This document shows, one piece after another, positions 8,096 to 15,397 of a stretch of 45,646 nt of DNA. A model generated the notes under the pieces. It was given only the letters and a program-made list of their open reading frames with translations. It was not told where the DNA came from and did no database searches. Within the stretch, counting starts at the first letter, position 1. Every line of letters begins with the position of its first letter. Source of the stretch: Terriglobia bacterium (GTDB taxonomy: Bacteria; Acidobacteriota; Terriglobia; Versatilivoradales; Versatilivoraceae); NCBI GenBank assembly GCA_022452285.1, contig JAKUNG010000022.1, positions 1 through 45,646 of the forward strand, read 5' to 3'. A program made the position numbers and the translations under genes.

Positions 8096-8118
8096 GGGAT
8101 TCTGATTTTTAGAATCCC
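8096..8118. repeat. Inverted repeat, 8-bp stem
   Basis: GGGATTCT, 7-base loop, AGAATCCC: a perfect 8-bp stem. No T-run follows on either strand in the position expected of a terminator, so it could be an RNA hairpin in the yqeY leader or a protein-binding dyad. Confidence 0.45.
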
Positions 8119-8254
8119 CTTCACTTTGTTGACCCTTCAGTTAGAATATTAATCAAGGATTTGAGTCAGTTGTGGCTGCTCATGTTCTACGCTTTTATAT
8201 TGAACCATAGCTTATAAGGCAGAAGCCATACAGTTTGGGGGAAAGTATTTATTC

Positions 8255-8713
8255 ATGACAATACAAGAAACCATTAACAAGGATCTAGTTGAAGCAATGA
8301 AGAACAGAGATTCTGTCAGAATATTAGTTCTCAGAGGAATTAAATCTAATTTTAAAAATAAGGAGATTGAGCTAGGGCGTAGTCTGTTAACAGAGGAGTC
8401 GTTCAGTGTTCTATTAACATTAATAAAACAAAGAAGGGATTCTATCGAACAGTTCCTTAAGGGAGGTAGAAAAGATTTAGTAGCCCAAGAAGAGGCTGAG
8501 CTTGAAATATTAAATAATTATGTTCCTAAACCTGTTAAACCTCAAGAAATTGAAGATGTTGTTTCTAGTGTAATTAATGAACTTAATGCTAATAGTCTAA
8601 AGGACTTTGGAAAAATCATGAAAGCAGTAATGTTGGAATTTTCTGGAAAAAATGTAGATGGGAAAATAGTTAGTTTAACTGTTAAGAAGCGTTTAACGGA
8701 TTCAACTATATAA
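8255..8713 (+). CDS. yqeY: GatB/YqeY domain protein
   Basis: This 152-aa protein matches the YqeY family: an N-terminal helical segment with 'LVEAMKNRDSVRILVLRGIKS', the middle 'LTLIKQRRDSIEQFLKGGRKDL', and the C-terminal GatB/YqeY tail. The family resembles the tRNA-binding tail of GatB, the glutamyl-tRNA amidotransferase subunit, but its own role is not firmly known. Length is usual for the family (about 150). The start follows a purine-rich GGGGGAAAG. It converges with lysZ. The 61-base gap between the two stops contains no terminator that I can see. Confidence 0.9.
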   Translation: MTIQETINKDLVEAMKNRDSVRILVLRGIKSNFKNKEIELGRSLLTEESFSVLLTLIKQRRDSIEQFLKGGRKDLVAQEEAELEILNNYVPKPVKPQEIEDVVSSVINELNANSLKDFGKIMKAVMLEFSGKNVDGKIVSLTVKKRLTDSTI

Positions 8714-8774
8714 AAAAAGAAGAAGTAGTGAATTAGTGTGCACAACAAAAGCCTAAACAGTCATTTGATCTTAA

Positions 8775-9587
8775 TTAATCTTGGCGAAAAATAACCGTTC
8801 CCCTACCTTTAAGGGCTTGATAAATTGGTTTAGGGATTCTAGCATCGCCGAAAATAACTTCCTTGACCCCGCCGTTAAGAGCCTCGATAGCAGCCATAAC
8901 CTTTTTTTTCATTCGTCCTTGTGCATATTTCATGAACGTATCTATGTTTTCAAATGGGATTTTTTCAATGAGGCTTCCTTCGTCAGAAAGATTTTTTAAT
9001 AATCCTGGTGTGTTGGACAGGATAACTAGTTTCTCTATGTTGATTGCAGCACCTAAGGCAGCAATAGCTCTATCACCGTCTACGTTAATTGCTTCACCCT
9101 CGTGACTTATACCAGGTGGAGTTAGTATTGGTGTGTAACCATTTTTGAAAAGAATCTGCAGTAGATTGACATTAATCTTTTCAACCTTACCAGTATAATC
9201 ATCCCTAAGTACTCGCTTTTTCCCATTTTCAATAACCCTAATGGTTGATTTTCGTTTCCCCTCCCACAATCTGCCATCAAGTCCGGAAAGACCAACTGCA
9301 TTTACATTGAGTTTCTGAAGACGTTCAACAATTCCTTTATTCATTTTTCCACAGTAGACCATTTTAAAAATCTCTAGTGTTTCTTGGTCTGTATAACGAG
9401 ATTCATATCCAGATACTGAAGTTACCATTCTTGGGGGCTTTCCAAGCTGTTCAGACAGAAGATTTGTCTCAGCAGATCCACCATGGACTAAAATAACTTG
9501 TTGACCCGAATGAACAATGGAAGCTAGGTCTTCACATACCGAATCGTAGTCGATCCCTAAGCTACCTCCAACCTTGACTAGGAGCAT
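8775..9587 (-). CDS. lysZ: [LysW]-aminoadipate/glutamate kinase
   Basis: This amino-acid kinase (about 270 aa) phosphorylates the side-chain carboxyl of the alpha-aminoadipate or glutamate carried on LysW. It shows the N-terminal LLVKVGGS, the HGGS loop (ILVHGGSAETN), 'RDDYTGKVEKIN' and 'EGEAINVDGDRAIAALGAA'. The 'RDDYTGKVEK' form is what I associate with LysZ rather than classical ArgB. AAGGAG sits seven bases before the ATG at 9587 but only one base before an ATG at 9593, so the downstream start is preferred. It is the last gene of the LysW cluster, separated from lysY by two genes of another type. Cytoplasmic. Confidence 0.88.
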   Translation of the reverse strand: MLLVKVGGSLGIDYDSVCEDLASIVHSGQQVILVHGGSAETNLLSEQLGKPPRMVTSVSGYESRYTDQETLEIFKMVYCGKMNKGIVERLQKLNVNAVGLSGLDGRLWEGKRKSTIRVIENGKKRVLRDDYTGKVEKINVNLLQILFKNGYTPILTPPGISHEGEAINVDGDRAIAALGAAINIEKLVILSNTPGLLKNLSDEGSLIEKIPFENIDTFMKYAQGRMKKKVMAAIEALNGGVKEVIFGDARIPKPIYQALKGRGTVIFRQD

Positions 9588-9667
9588 ACACATTCTCCTT
9601 CTCTAATTAGGGTTTTTCTAACTCATTGTTGGTGTGAACTTTTTTGAAGAGACCATTACCAAATCAA

Positions 9668-10861
9668 TTACTCCAAAGTTTTTTGAAGCCATTCTACTAC
9701 CAACCTAGATGCTTCAGGAATTTCTATAAGGACTTGGGAACCCCGAGATTTCGACCCTGGAAAAATTTGAGTTTGTCTGGGAAAACCAGTTTTCCTTTCA
9801 AAATAGGCAACTGAAGAAACAGAAGATTTGTCACCTTGGGTAGCAATATAAAGAATAGAGTGGGGTTGAAAATTTGGTATATCTTTAACCATTTGGTGAG
9901 TTTCATTCAAGTTACCTGAAATCATCACTGCCGATCGGACATTTTCATATTTTCCAGACGCTGCAAAAGCTAGATTTGCCCCAAAATCAACACCTACAAT
10001 AGCTATGCGAAAGGGATCAATCAATTTCTGGGATTTTAGCCATTTTATAACAGCTTCTATATCTATTAGAGATAGTTCTAACCTAGCGAGGTCCCCCCGG
10101 TCAACCAGAGAGGAATTTACCTCTTCCAGATCAATACTGAGTACTCCCAACTCGTTATTTAGTAATTTTTCGTTGATGAACGTATGCCAAACCTTTCGTC
10201 TTTCTCCTGATCCAGCTAGCAACAGAACAGCTGGTGTAGGATTATTGTATTTTCCAGATGGAGGGTACCAATCCCCTTGAAGTTTAGTCCCTTCTTCGGT
10301 AGAAATCTCAACGTTTTTCTTGATGAAATCCTTCTTAAGTTCTTCAGGTTTTTCACCTAAAGAACTTAGTTTTAAATTGACAAGATTGTTGGAGCGATTA
10401 AGGAAGGAACTAACTGTAGTACTCTTTGAGGACAATTTTCCTTTTTCAGCAAAAACTTGAAAATCATGTTTCGGATCCAGACCAAAGATTGAATAAAGGC
10501 CTTCTTGATCTGTAATTAACACAGTAATTGTTTTGTTTTGGATACTTTGTATAAAGACCTTCGCATTTGGAACTATATTCCCACTAGAATCAGTTACTTG
10601 ACCAACAATTGATTTGGTGAAATCCTTTTTATCTTTTTTCCCAAGTTTTCTTAATAACTCTTCTTGGCCTGGTGTCATTCCTCGAGGATTAGCTTTTCTA
10701 GCTTTACTAGCTTCGTCTAATAAGCTACTTCCATATATGGTTAGGTTCAATGTTCCAATTATTAAAACAGTTACAGACCAGGTAGGGATTAAAATCAACT
10801 TTCTATAATAACTATTGATTACAAATCGAAACAATCTGTAGAGTGTAAAAAATCTGTGCAT
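9668..10861 (-). CDS. Membrane-anchored CarboxypepD_reg domain plus alpha/beta-hydrolase fold, probably catalytically inactive
   Basis: About 397 aa. An N-terminal hydrophobic segment (about 24-46) would anchor or export it. A carboxypeptidase-regulatory-like beta-sandwich follows ('IVGQVTDSSGNIVPNAKVFI', about 85-165). The second half, from about 184, looks like a dienelactone-hydrolase or acyl-thioesterase-type alpha/beta hydrolase ('PAVLLLAGSGERR', FRIAIVGVDFGANLAF). The nucleophile elbow is G-V-D-F-G with Asp (about 292) in place of Ser or Cys. Where a late H-G is expected there is S-R-G (Arg about 373). It may be a non-enzymatic or altered hydrolase. It lies between lysY and lysZ on the same strand. 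A TTG at 10867 is an alternative start. Function unknown. Confidence 0.75.
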   Translation of the reverse strand: MHRFFTLYRLFRFVINSYYRKLILIPTWSVTVLIIGTLNLTIYGSSLLDEASKARKANPRGMTPGQEELLRKLGKKDKKDFTKSIVGQVTDSSGNIVPNAKVFIQSIQNKTITVLITDQEGLYSIFGLDPKHDFQVFAEKGKLSSKSTTVSSFLNRSNNLVNLKLSSLGEKPEELKKDFIKKNVEISTEEGTKLQGDWYPPSGKYNNPTPAVLLLAGSGERRKVWHTFINEKLLNNELGVLSIDLEEVNSSLVDRGDLARLELSLIDIEAVIKWLKSQKLIDPFRIAIVGVDFGANLAFAASGKYENVRSAVMISGNLNETHQMVKDIPNFQPHSILYIATQGDKSSVSSVAYFERKTGFPRQTQIFPGSKSRGSQVLIEIPEASRLVVEWLQKTLE

Positions 10862-10936
10862 AAGCAAGTTTTTAAAAAGGTTCCTAGTATAACTATAGCT
10901 GCTAGAACAAACAGAAATTATCCTACACTTAATCTA

Positions 10937-11338
10937 TTAAGAAGGTTTCATTCGAATAATAATGTGATGTTGCTCATCATATTCAAATGGAACAATTTTT
11001 TTTGATAGTCTAAATCCTTTTTTCTTCGCAAAAATTATGAATGTTTGTTTTCCAGCAGGAAGACGGGCTGCAAACTCACCACGCCGATCCGAAAAAGTTT
11101 GCCATTTTTTTTTGCTCTCTTTTTTATTCGAATCTGGTTGAACTTTAATTGTAATGGATACCCCAGGTAGACTCAGGTCTCTTTGGTCAAAACAACTACC
11201 TTTAAGGAGAGCATAAGGCTTAAACTGTTTTGATTTTTCAGAAAAATAGATATTATCTTCTAACTGTGTACATAGTAGAAAAGTCAACAAGCAACAAAAT
11301 AAGAAACGTTTCTGATAGTTCTGGTTTTGGAATATCAT
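10937..11338 (-). CDS. Exported CarboxypepD_reg-like domain protein
   Basis: A 133-aa product with an N-terminal hydrophobic segment (about 11-24, FLFCCLLTFLLC) that acts as a signal peptide. The cysteine at its end could be lipidated, although the lipobox is poor. The mature part resembles a single carboxypeptidase-regulatory-like beta-sandwich: 'LPGVSITIKV', then 'TFSDRRGEFAARLPAGKQTF', then a strand-rich end. These domains usually serve as adhesion or scaffold modules. It lies 35 bases after lysY and about 75 bases before the longer CarboxypepD_reg/hydrolase gene, so the two form a pair embedded in the LysW cluster. No function can be assigned. Confidence 0.7.
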   Translation of the reverse strand: MIFQNQNYQKRFLFCCLLTFLLCTQLEDNIYFSEKSKQFKPYALLKGSCFDQRDLSLPGVSITIKVQPDSNKKESKKKWQTFSDRRGEFAARLPAGKQTFIIFAKKKGFRLSKKIVPFEYDEQHHIIIRMKPS

Positions 11339-11373
11339 TTCAGTACTTTACTTGCTTTAAACAATAGAAATCA

Positions 11374-12417
11374 CTAAATAGGATGTAGGCCAGGGAAATC
11401 TAGTCCAGTAGTTTCATCCCATCCATGCATTACATTCATAGCCTGAACTGCATTACCTGCAGCTCCCTTCATCAAATTATCTAAAGCAGCTAGGATTACC
11501 AATCGTTTTTCAATGTGATCGAGCTCAAAACCTACGTCACAATAATTGGAGCCTGCTAAAATTTTGGGCTCAGGATATCGATAGATACCTGATCTTTCTT
11601 TTACAATTCGGATGAAAGGTTCTGTTTTATATGCTTGGCGGTATAGTTTCCAAATGGTTTTCTCATTAAGATCTTCATTGAGGATTAGATGGGCAGTAGA
11701 AAGAACACCTCTGACTGCATCTGTTGATGTTGCTGAGAAGTGAATAGTTGGATTAGCTCCATTAATTGAAAGCTCTTGTTGTACCTCTGCAGTGTGTCTA
11801 TGACGGGTTGGTTGGAAAGAACGCAACGCCCCGCTTCTTTCTGGATGGTGGGAACCTAGATTGAATTTATTTCCGGCTGCTGAGGAACCAACTTTGGCTT
11901 CAACAAAAATGTGTTGTGTTTTCGCTAATCCACTTTTAAACAGTGGATAAAGTCCTAGAATTGTAGCTGTTGCAAGACATCCAGCACCTGTTACTAAAGT
12001 TGCCTTGCGTAACTCGTTTCTATGTAACTCAGGAACACCATAGACAGCTTTTTCTAAATAGTCTGGATTGGAGTGTTCATGTTGGTACCACACAGGGTAA
12101 TCGCTTTTGGACCGTAAACGAAAATCGGAGGACAAATCAATTATTCGGGTTCCTATTGTTAGAAATTCCTCAATTCGATTCATTGATGTTCCATGTGGTA
12201 AACATAAAAAAAGTAGGTCTGCTTTTTCAAGGTGAGAACTACTAACAAATTTTTTAGGATTCATTCCCCGCAGGTTAGGATGGACTGCATGAACATATTT
12301 TCCTGAATAAGATTCAGAAGTCACTTGATTTAATTGAACCATAGGATGATTCAACAATAGACGGAGAGTTTCTCCACCTGTATATCCAGAACCTCCAATA
12401 ATAGAAACAGTAATCAT
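11374..12417 (-). CDS. lysY: [LysW]-aminoadipyl/glutamyl-phosphate reductase (ArgC family)
   Basis: The 347-aa product is an ArgC-family NADPH-dependent reductase that converts the LysW-bound acyl phosphate to the semialdehyde. It shows the nucleotide-binding start [18 protein letters not shown], 'PHGTS', '[10 protein letters not shown]', and the catalytic cysteine in [12 protein letters not shown] (Cys147). A late '[12 protein letters not shown]' is typical of ArgC. Its ATG overlaps the lysX stop by four bases (ATGA), so the two are translationally coupled. Taken alone it could be read as argC. The adjoining lysX and lysW point to the carrier-protein pathway. Confidence 0.9.
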   Translation of the reverse strand: MITVSIIGGSGYTGGETLRLLLNHPMVQLNQVTSESYSGKYVHAVHPNLRGMNPKKFVSSSHLEKADLLFLCLPHGTSMNRIEEFLTIGTRIIDLSSDFRLRSKSDYPVWYQHEHSNPDYLEKAVYGVPELHRNELRKATLVTGAGCLATATILGLYPLFKSGLAKTQHIFVEAKVGSSAAGNKFNLGSHHPERSGALRSFQPTRHRHTAEVQQELSINGANPTIHFSATSTDAVRGVLSTAHLILNEDLNEKTIWKLYRQAYKTEPFIRIVKERSGIYRYPEPKILAGSNYCDVGFELDHIEKRLVILAALDNLMKGAAGNAVQAMNVMHGWDETTGLDFPGLHPI

Positions 12418-13262
12418 GCTTTCTCGATCAAGGGTAGTTCTAATAAATAATCTATAATTTTAGCTGGAATATTAACACCAGTAGTCTGAATAGAATTACG
12501 AAACTCCATTGTGTGATTTACTTCGTTAACCAACAAACCACGATCAGTTTCAAAAAGGTCAACTGCTAATACCCCTCCCCCTACAGCCTGTGCAGCTGCC
12601 TTAGAGATATTATCAATTTCTTTGGTAACTGGGCAATTTTCAGCCTTGCCCCCTCTGGCAGTATTCGTAATCCAGTGGGAAGAATAACGATAGATGGCAC
12701 AGATAGTTTCGTTTCCAATGACAAAACTTCTAATATCCCGACCTAACTTAGGAACATATTCTTGGATATAAAAAATTGAGTGCTGATAAGAACCAAGAAT
12801 TGCTTTGTGTTCTAATAGGGTTTCGGCAGATTCACGATCATTTACTTTTGACAACAAGCGTCCCCACGATCCAACTGCTGGTTTCAAGACTACGGGATAG
12901 CCAATTTCTTCAATTGCTTTTAAGGCCGAATTGGGGGTAAATGCCAACACTGTTTTTGGACTTGGTACCTTATGTTTTGTTAGAAAGCTCGTTGTTAGAA
13001 TTTTGTTCCCGCAGATTTCTACTACGGGATAGCTATTAACTGTTCTTATTCCCCAATCATTTAATACCTTTAAGATGTAGAGAGCGCGGGAATGATTTAA
13101 GCTCCGCTCGAGTACTACGTCAAACTCTAGATTTTTGGAATTTAAGCTCAAAATTACATCGCGATCATCAAGGATTTCAAGATTAACTTTCCTTTCACGC
13201 AATTCCGCAATTAATAATTTTTCTTCTTTGCGGATAATCGAGCAAAGTAATCCTATTTTCAT
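12414..13262 (-). CDS. lysX: LysW-dependent ATP-grasp ligase LysX (LysX/ArgX family)
   Basis: An ATP-grasp ligase of about 282 aa that joins the amino group of alpha-aminoadipate or glutamate to the C-terminal glutamate of LysW. The family start [21 protein letters not shown] is at residue 1 if the ATG at 13262 is used. The longer frame to 13316 adds 18 residues unlike the family, so I chose the inner ATG despite the absence of a clear ribosome-binding site. Other marks are '[18 protein letters not shown]', 'YIQEYV', '[15 protein letters not shown]' and '[12 protein letters not shown]' (metal-binding E-x-N). Whether it prefers aminoadipate (lysine) or glutamate (arginine) cannot be decided here. 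It lies 115 bases after lysW. Confidence 0.9.
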   Translation of the reverse strand: MKIGLLCSIIRKEEKLLIAELRERKVNLEILDDRDVILSLNSKNLEFDVVLERSLNHSRALYILKVLNDWGIRTVNSYPVVEICGNKILTTSFLTKHKVPSPKTVLAFTPNSALKAIEEIGYPVVLKPAVGSWGRLLSKVNDRESAETLLEHKAILGSYQHSIFYIQEYVPKLGRDIRSFVIGNETICAIYRYSSHWITNTARGGKAENCPVTKEIDNISKAAAQAVGGGVLAVDLFETDRGLLVNEVNHTMEFRNSIQTTGVNIPAKIIDYLLELPLIEKA

Positions 13263-13377
13263 AGCAATCACAAAAAAAAACCATAGATGATGGAATTGGT
13301 TAAATAACCTTCCCACTAACTATGGTTAAGTCTGCCTTAGATATAAACCGAAGAAAAATAGTCGGTTTAATGGGAAA

Positions 13378-13539
13378 TTATTCACCCCAGTCTTCTTCTT
13401 CTTCAGGAGCAAGTTCCAGCTTAATGGGATTATTTTCAACTACTTCTAGCTCCGCACCACAATCTGCACAGCTAACAATTTCACCCTTTTCTACATCCTT
13501 CAGAATAATATCTGCTTCGCATTCTGGGCAGTAACTCAA
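13378..13539 (-). CDS. lysW: LysW amino-group carrier protein (53 aa, TTG start)
   Basis: This is a very short gene that ordinary length cut-offs miss. It encodes an acidic 53-residue protein with two CxxC zinc-knuckle pairs (C4/C7 in YCPEC and C24/C27 in CADC). It ends in E-D-W-G-E (49-53), the hallmark tail of LysW. The final glutamate's side-chain carboxyl accepts the substrate in a peptide-like bond made by LysX. An in-frame ATG is absent: the only nearby ATG is followed by a stop after one codon. The TTG at 13539 is preceded by AAGGAGG at six bases, which settles the start. It is the first gene of the cluster behind the promoter at 13701-13730. Cytoplasmic. Confidence 0.93.
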   Translation of the reverse strand: MSYCPECEADIILKDVEKGEIVSCADCGAELEVVENNPIKLELAPEEEEDWGE

Positions 13540-13907
13540 TGCATTCCTCCTTCAAACTTGAATGATGTCATTAGCTTACTTGATGATTTCTCTATTTGTC
13601 AGACCTCAGGAAAAACTAAAATTATGTATAGCTCCTGGCCATGGAAGAGGATAAATAGAAGATGAATAGAACATACCACTTGTCCAGCGGTTATTTTCGG
13701 AGTATAGGTAAACGCTAAATGGGCTGTCAAGGGCATTTTCCTACTCCAATCTTGTTGTTGTTGTCTCTGTAGTCTCAAAAGATTTGATTACAGGTCTATT
13801 GTTTGTGGTTTTTAATTGGTTAATTAGTTATTTCAGAGGGGCCTTTGTTTAGAGTATTGAGTACGTAATGTTATTTTAGATTTACAAAGAAGATTGATTT
13901 TCTTAGT
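13540..13907. other. Divergent intergenic region between lysW and the dacB-like gene
   Basis: This is 368 bases holding the strong minus-strand promoter at 13701-13730 and a ~155-base leader before lysW. I looked for a lysine riboswitch, T-box or attenuator in the leader and saw none. A 22-codon frame lies in the leader (13606-13674, minus) but is not enriched in lysine or arginine. No clear plus-strand promoter was identified. Confidence 0.55.
13701..13730 (-). promoter_or_regulatory. Strong sigma70-like promoter of the lysW cluster
   Basis: On the minus strand: a perfect TTGACA (13730-13725), 18-base spacer, TATACT (13706-13701). Transcription should start near 13694 and run through lysW, lysX and lysY. 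It is among the best matches to consensus in the window, which fits constant expression of a biosynthetic operon. Confidence 0.7.
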
Positions 13908-15320
13908 ATGATTCAGTCTTTCTCCTATCAATATTTCCAATTAAATCCTTACATAATGCAAAATTCAGGGACAGGTCATATTAGAAAAAAGTTGCCCATC
14001 TATCTTGGTCTTCTTTTATTTCTTACCAGGGTACTTTGGCCAATCAGCGCAAATGAAAGCAGTGAACTTGGAGAAGATCTAGCCCAAATAGTTCGACCTC
14101 GTAGACAGCATATTGAAACTACTGCTTTGGGGAAGTGGGTCAAGCGTTTGGATAGGCGACATTATGAACTTAGCAAACAAGGTATTCTTGTAGAATCACT
14201 TGATGGTCAAAAAGTTTTAGCTGAACTCAATCCAGATCTTCCCTTGAATCCAGCCTCTGTGATGAAAGTAGCAACTTCTCTAGTTGCCCTTGAAAAATTA
14301 GGACCAAAACATCGTTTTGTGACACAGATTTATGGAGATGTGCCACTAGAAAGCAGTCAAAGAAGTTTGGCCAGTAATTTTTATTTACTAAGTGATGGGA
14401 ATCCAGTTTTTACTCGATCTGATGTTAGACGTTGTGCTCGAGCACTAGTTCGCCAGGGTATACGTAGGTTTGAAGGAGACCTAATTGTAATTGGTCCTTT
14501 TTCATTGAAGGCTCGTTATAGTCCTAAGTACACTGCCAGAGTTTTTCGGCGCATCCTCAGAAGAGTGGGCATACGTATTAAAGGGAAAACGTATCTACGT
14601 TTGAAATCGGATTTTCAAGAACAATCCAAGGTAAAATTTCTAACCCACCATTCTGATCCTTTAGGTGAAATCCTGTGGCGGCTAAATGCTTTTAGTACCA
14701 ATGATGTTGCAGACCGTTTGGGGCGTTCTTTAGGTGGTGCAGGAGAAATCCAAGAATTTCTTATTAGAGAATATGATTTGAACCGCGCTGATCTTTATGT
14801 TGAAAAACCCTCTGGTCTCGAGTACAACCGGATGACAGCTCGAGCCGTAATCCAAGTTTTACGTGCGCTTCATCACCAATTAAAAAATAACCAGATGAAA
14901 ATGCGCGACATTTTACCTGTAGCTGGTATTGACCGTGGAACTTTGAGATTGCGATTCCGAAGTCCTAGTTATCGAGGTGGACTCGTTGGGAAAACTGGAA
15001 CTAATTCATCAAAAGATGGAGGAGTTAGTTCTTTAGCTGGATTGGCCGTAACGCAACGATATGGTCCTGTTCTCTACGCCATTTTGAATTCACAGGGCGA
15101 TGTTCAGACCTATCGCCGTTGGCAAGACCAGTTTCTTAAAAACCTTATTAAGGAGAGTGGAGGGGTAAATCAACCCTTGGATTTAAATCCTATTAGAATT
15201 AAAAAGGCTTATAGTTTGTCACCATGGATCTTAGTTTCTCGGCATTACCAAAGAAACAATCAAGATTTTAAAAGGTGGTCACTTGGAAGAAAAGCCAACC
15301 TAAATCAGATAGGTAGTTGA
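13908..15320 (+). CDS. dacB: D-alanyl-D-alanine carboxypeptidase/endopeptidase, PBP4 (S13) family
   Basis: A 470-aa periplasmic penicillin-binding enzyme that trims or cuts peptidoglycan cross-links. The three active-site boxes are present and in order: SVMK (Ser117-Lys120, after NPA), STN (263-265) and KTGTN (Lys362). Spacing fits DacB-type enzymes. The N-terminus has a signal peptide at about residues 27-47. An ATG at 13953 (residue 16) would give a more typical signal peptide than the ATG at 13908, and neither has a good ribosome-binding site. The protein is rich in arginine. It is followed after 77 bases by the UPF0182 gene on the same strand. Confidence 0.9.
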   Translation: MIQSFSYQYFQLNPYIMQNSGTGHIRKKLPIYLGLLLFLTRVLWPISANESSELGEDLAQIVRPRRQHIETTALGKWVKRLDRRHYELSKQGILVESLDGQKVLAELNPDLPLNPASVMKVATSLVALEKLGPKHRFVTQIYGDVPLESSQRSLASNFYLLSDGNPVFTRSDVRRCARALVRQGIRRFEGDLIVIGPFSLKARYSPKYTARVFRRILRRVGIRIKGKTYLRLKSDFQEQSKVKFLTHHSDPLGEILWRLNAFSTNDVADRLGRSLGGAGEIQEFLIREYDLNRADLYVEKPSGLEYNRMTARAVIQVLRALHHQLKNNQMKMRDILPVAGIDRGTLRLRFRSPSYRGGLVGKTGTNSSKDGGVSSLAGLAVTQRYGPVLYAILNSQGDVQTYRRWQDQFLKNLIKESGGVNQPLDLNPIRIKKAYSLSPWILVSRHYQRNNQDFKRWSLGRKANLNQIGS

Positions 15321-15397
15321 AAAAATTTTCTAAACCTAGTTAAATTTGATAGTTTAATACGAATGAAATTAATTTAAGAATTGAGGGAGATTTTTTT

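Larger units (their letters stand above)
7716..8254. other. Intergenic region, divergent: Mo-hydroxylase operon and yqeY
   Basis: This is 539 bases with no convincing gene. It holds the minus-strand promoter at 7834-7862 with an overlapping palindrome, a perfect 8-bp inverted repeat at 8096-8118, and a doubtful 29-codon frame at 7904-7993. No clear promoter for the plus-strand yqeY gene was found. A TTGACC at 8129 has no matching -10. Confidence 0.6.

Noticed and set aside
11374..12417. Classical argC of the N-acetyl arginine pathway
   Set aside because: It overlaps a LysX-type ligase by four bases and follows a clear lysW, so the carrier-protein role is more likely. An arginine end product is not excluded.
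13263..13316. 18-residue upstream extension of LysX
   Set aside because: LysX family proteins begin at the MKIGLL-type motif. The extension is aromatic, low-quality sequence without a ribosome-binding site.
13606..13674. 22-codon frame in the lysW leader (minus strand) as a regulatory leader peptide
   Set aside because: It has no run of Lys or Arg codons, a poor ribosome-binding site and no following attenuator hairpin with a T-run.
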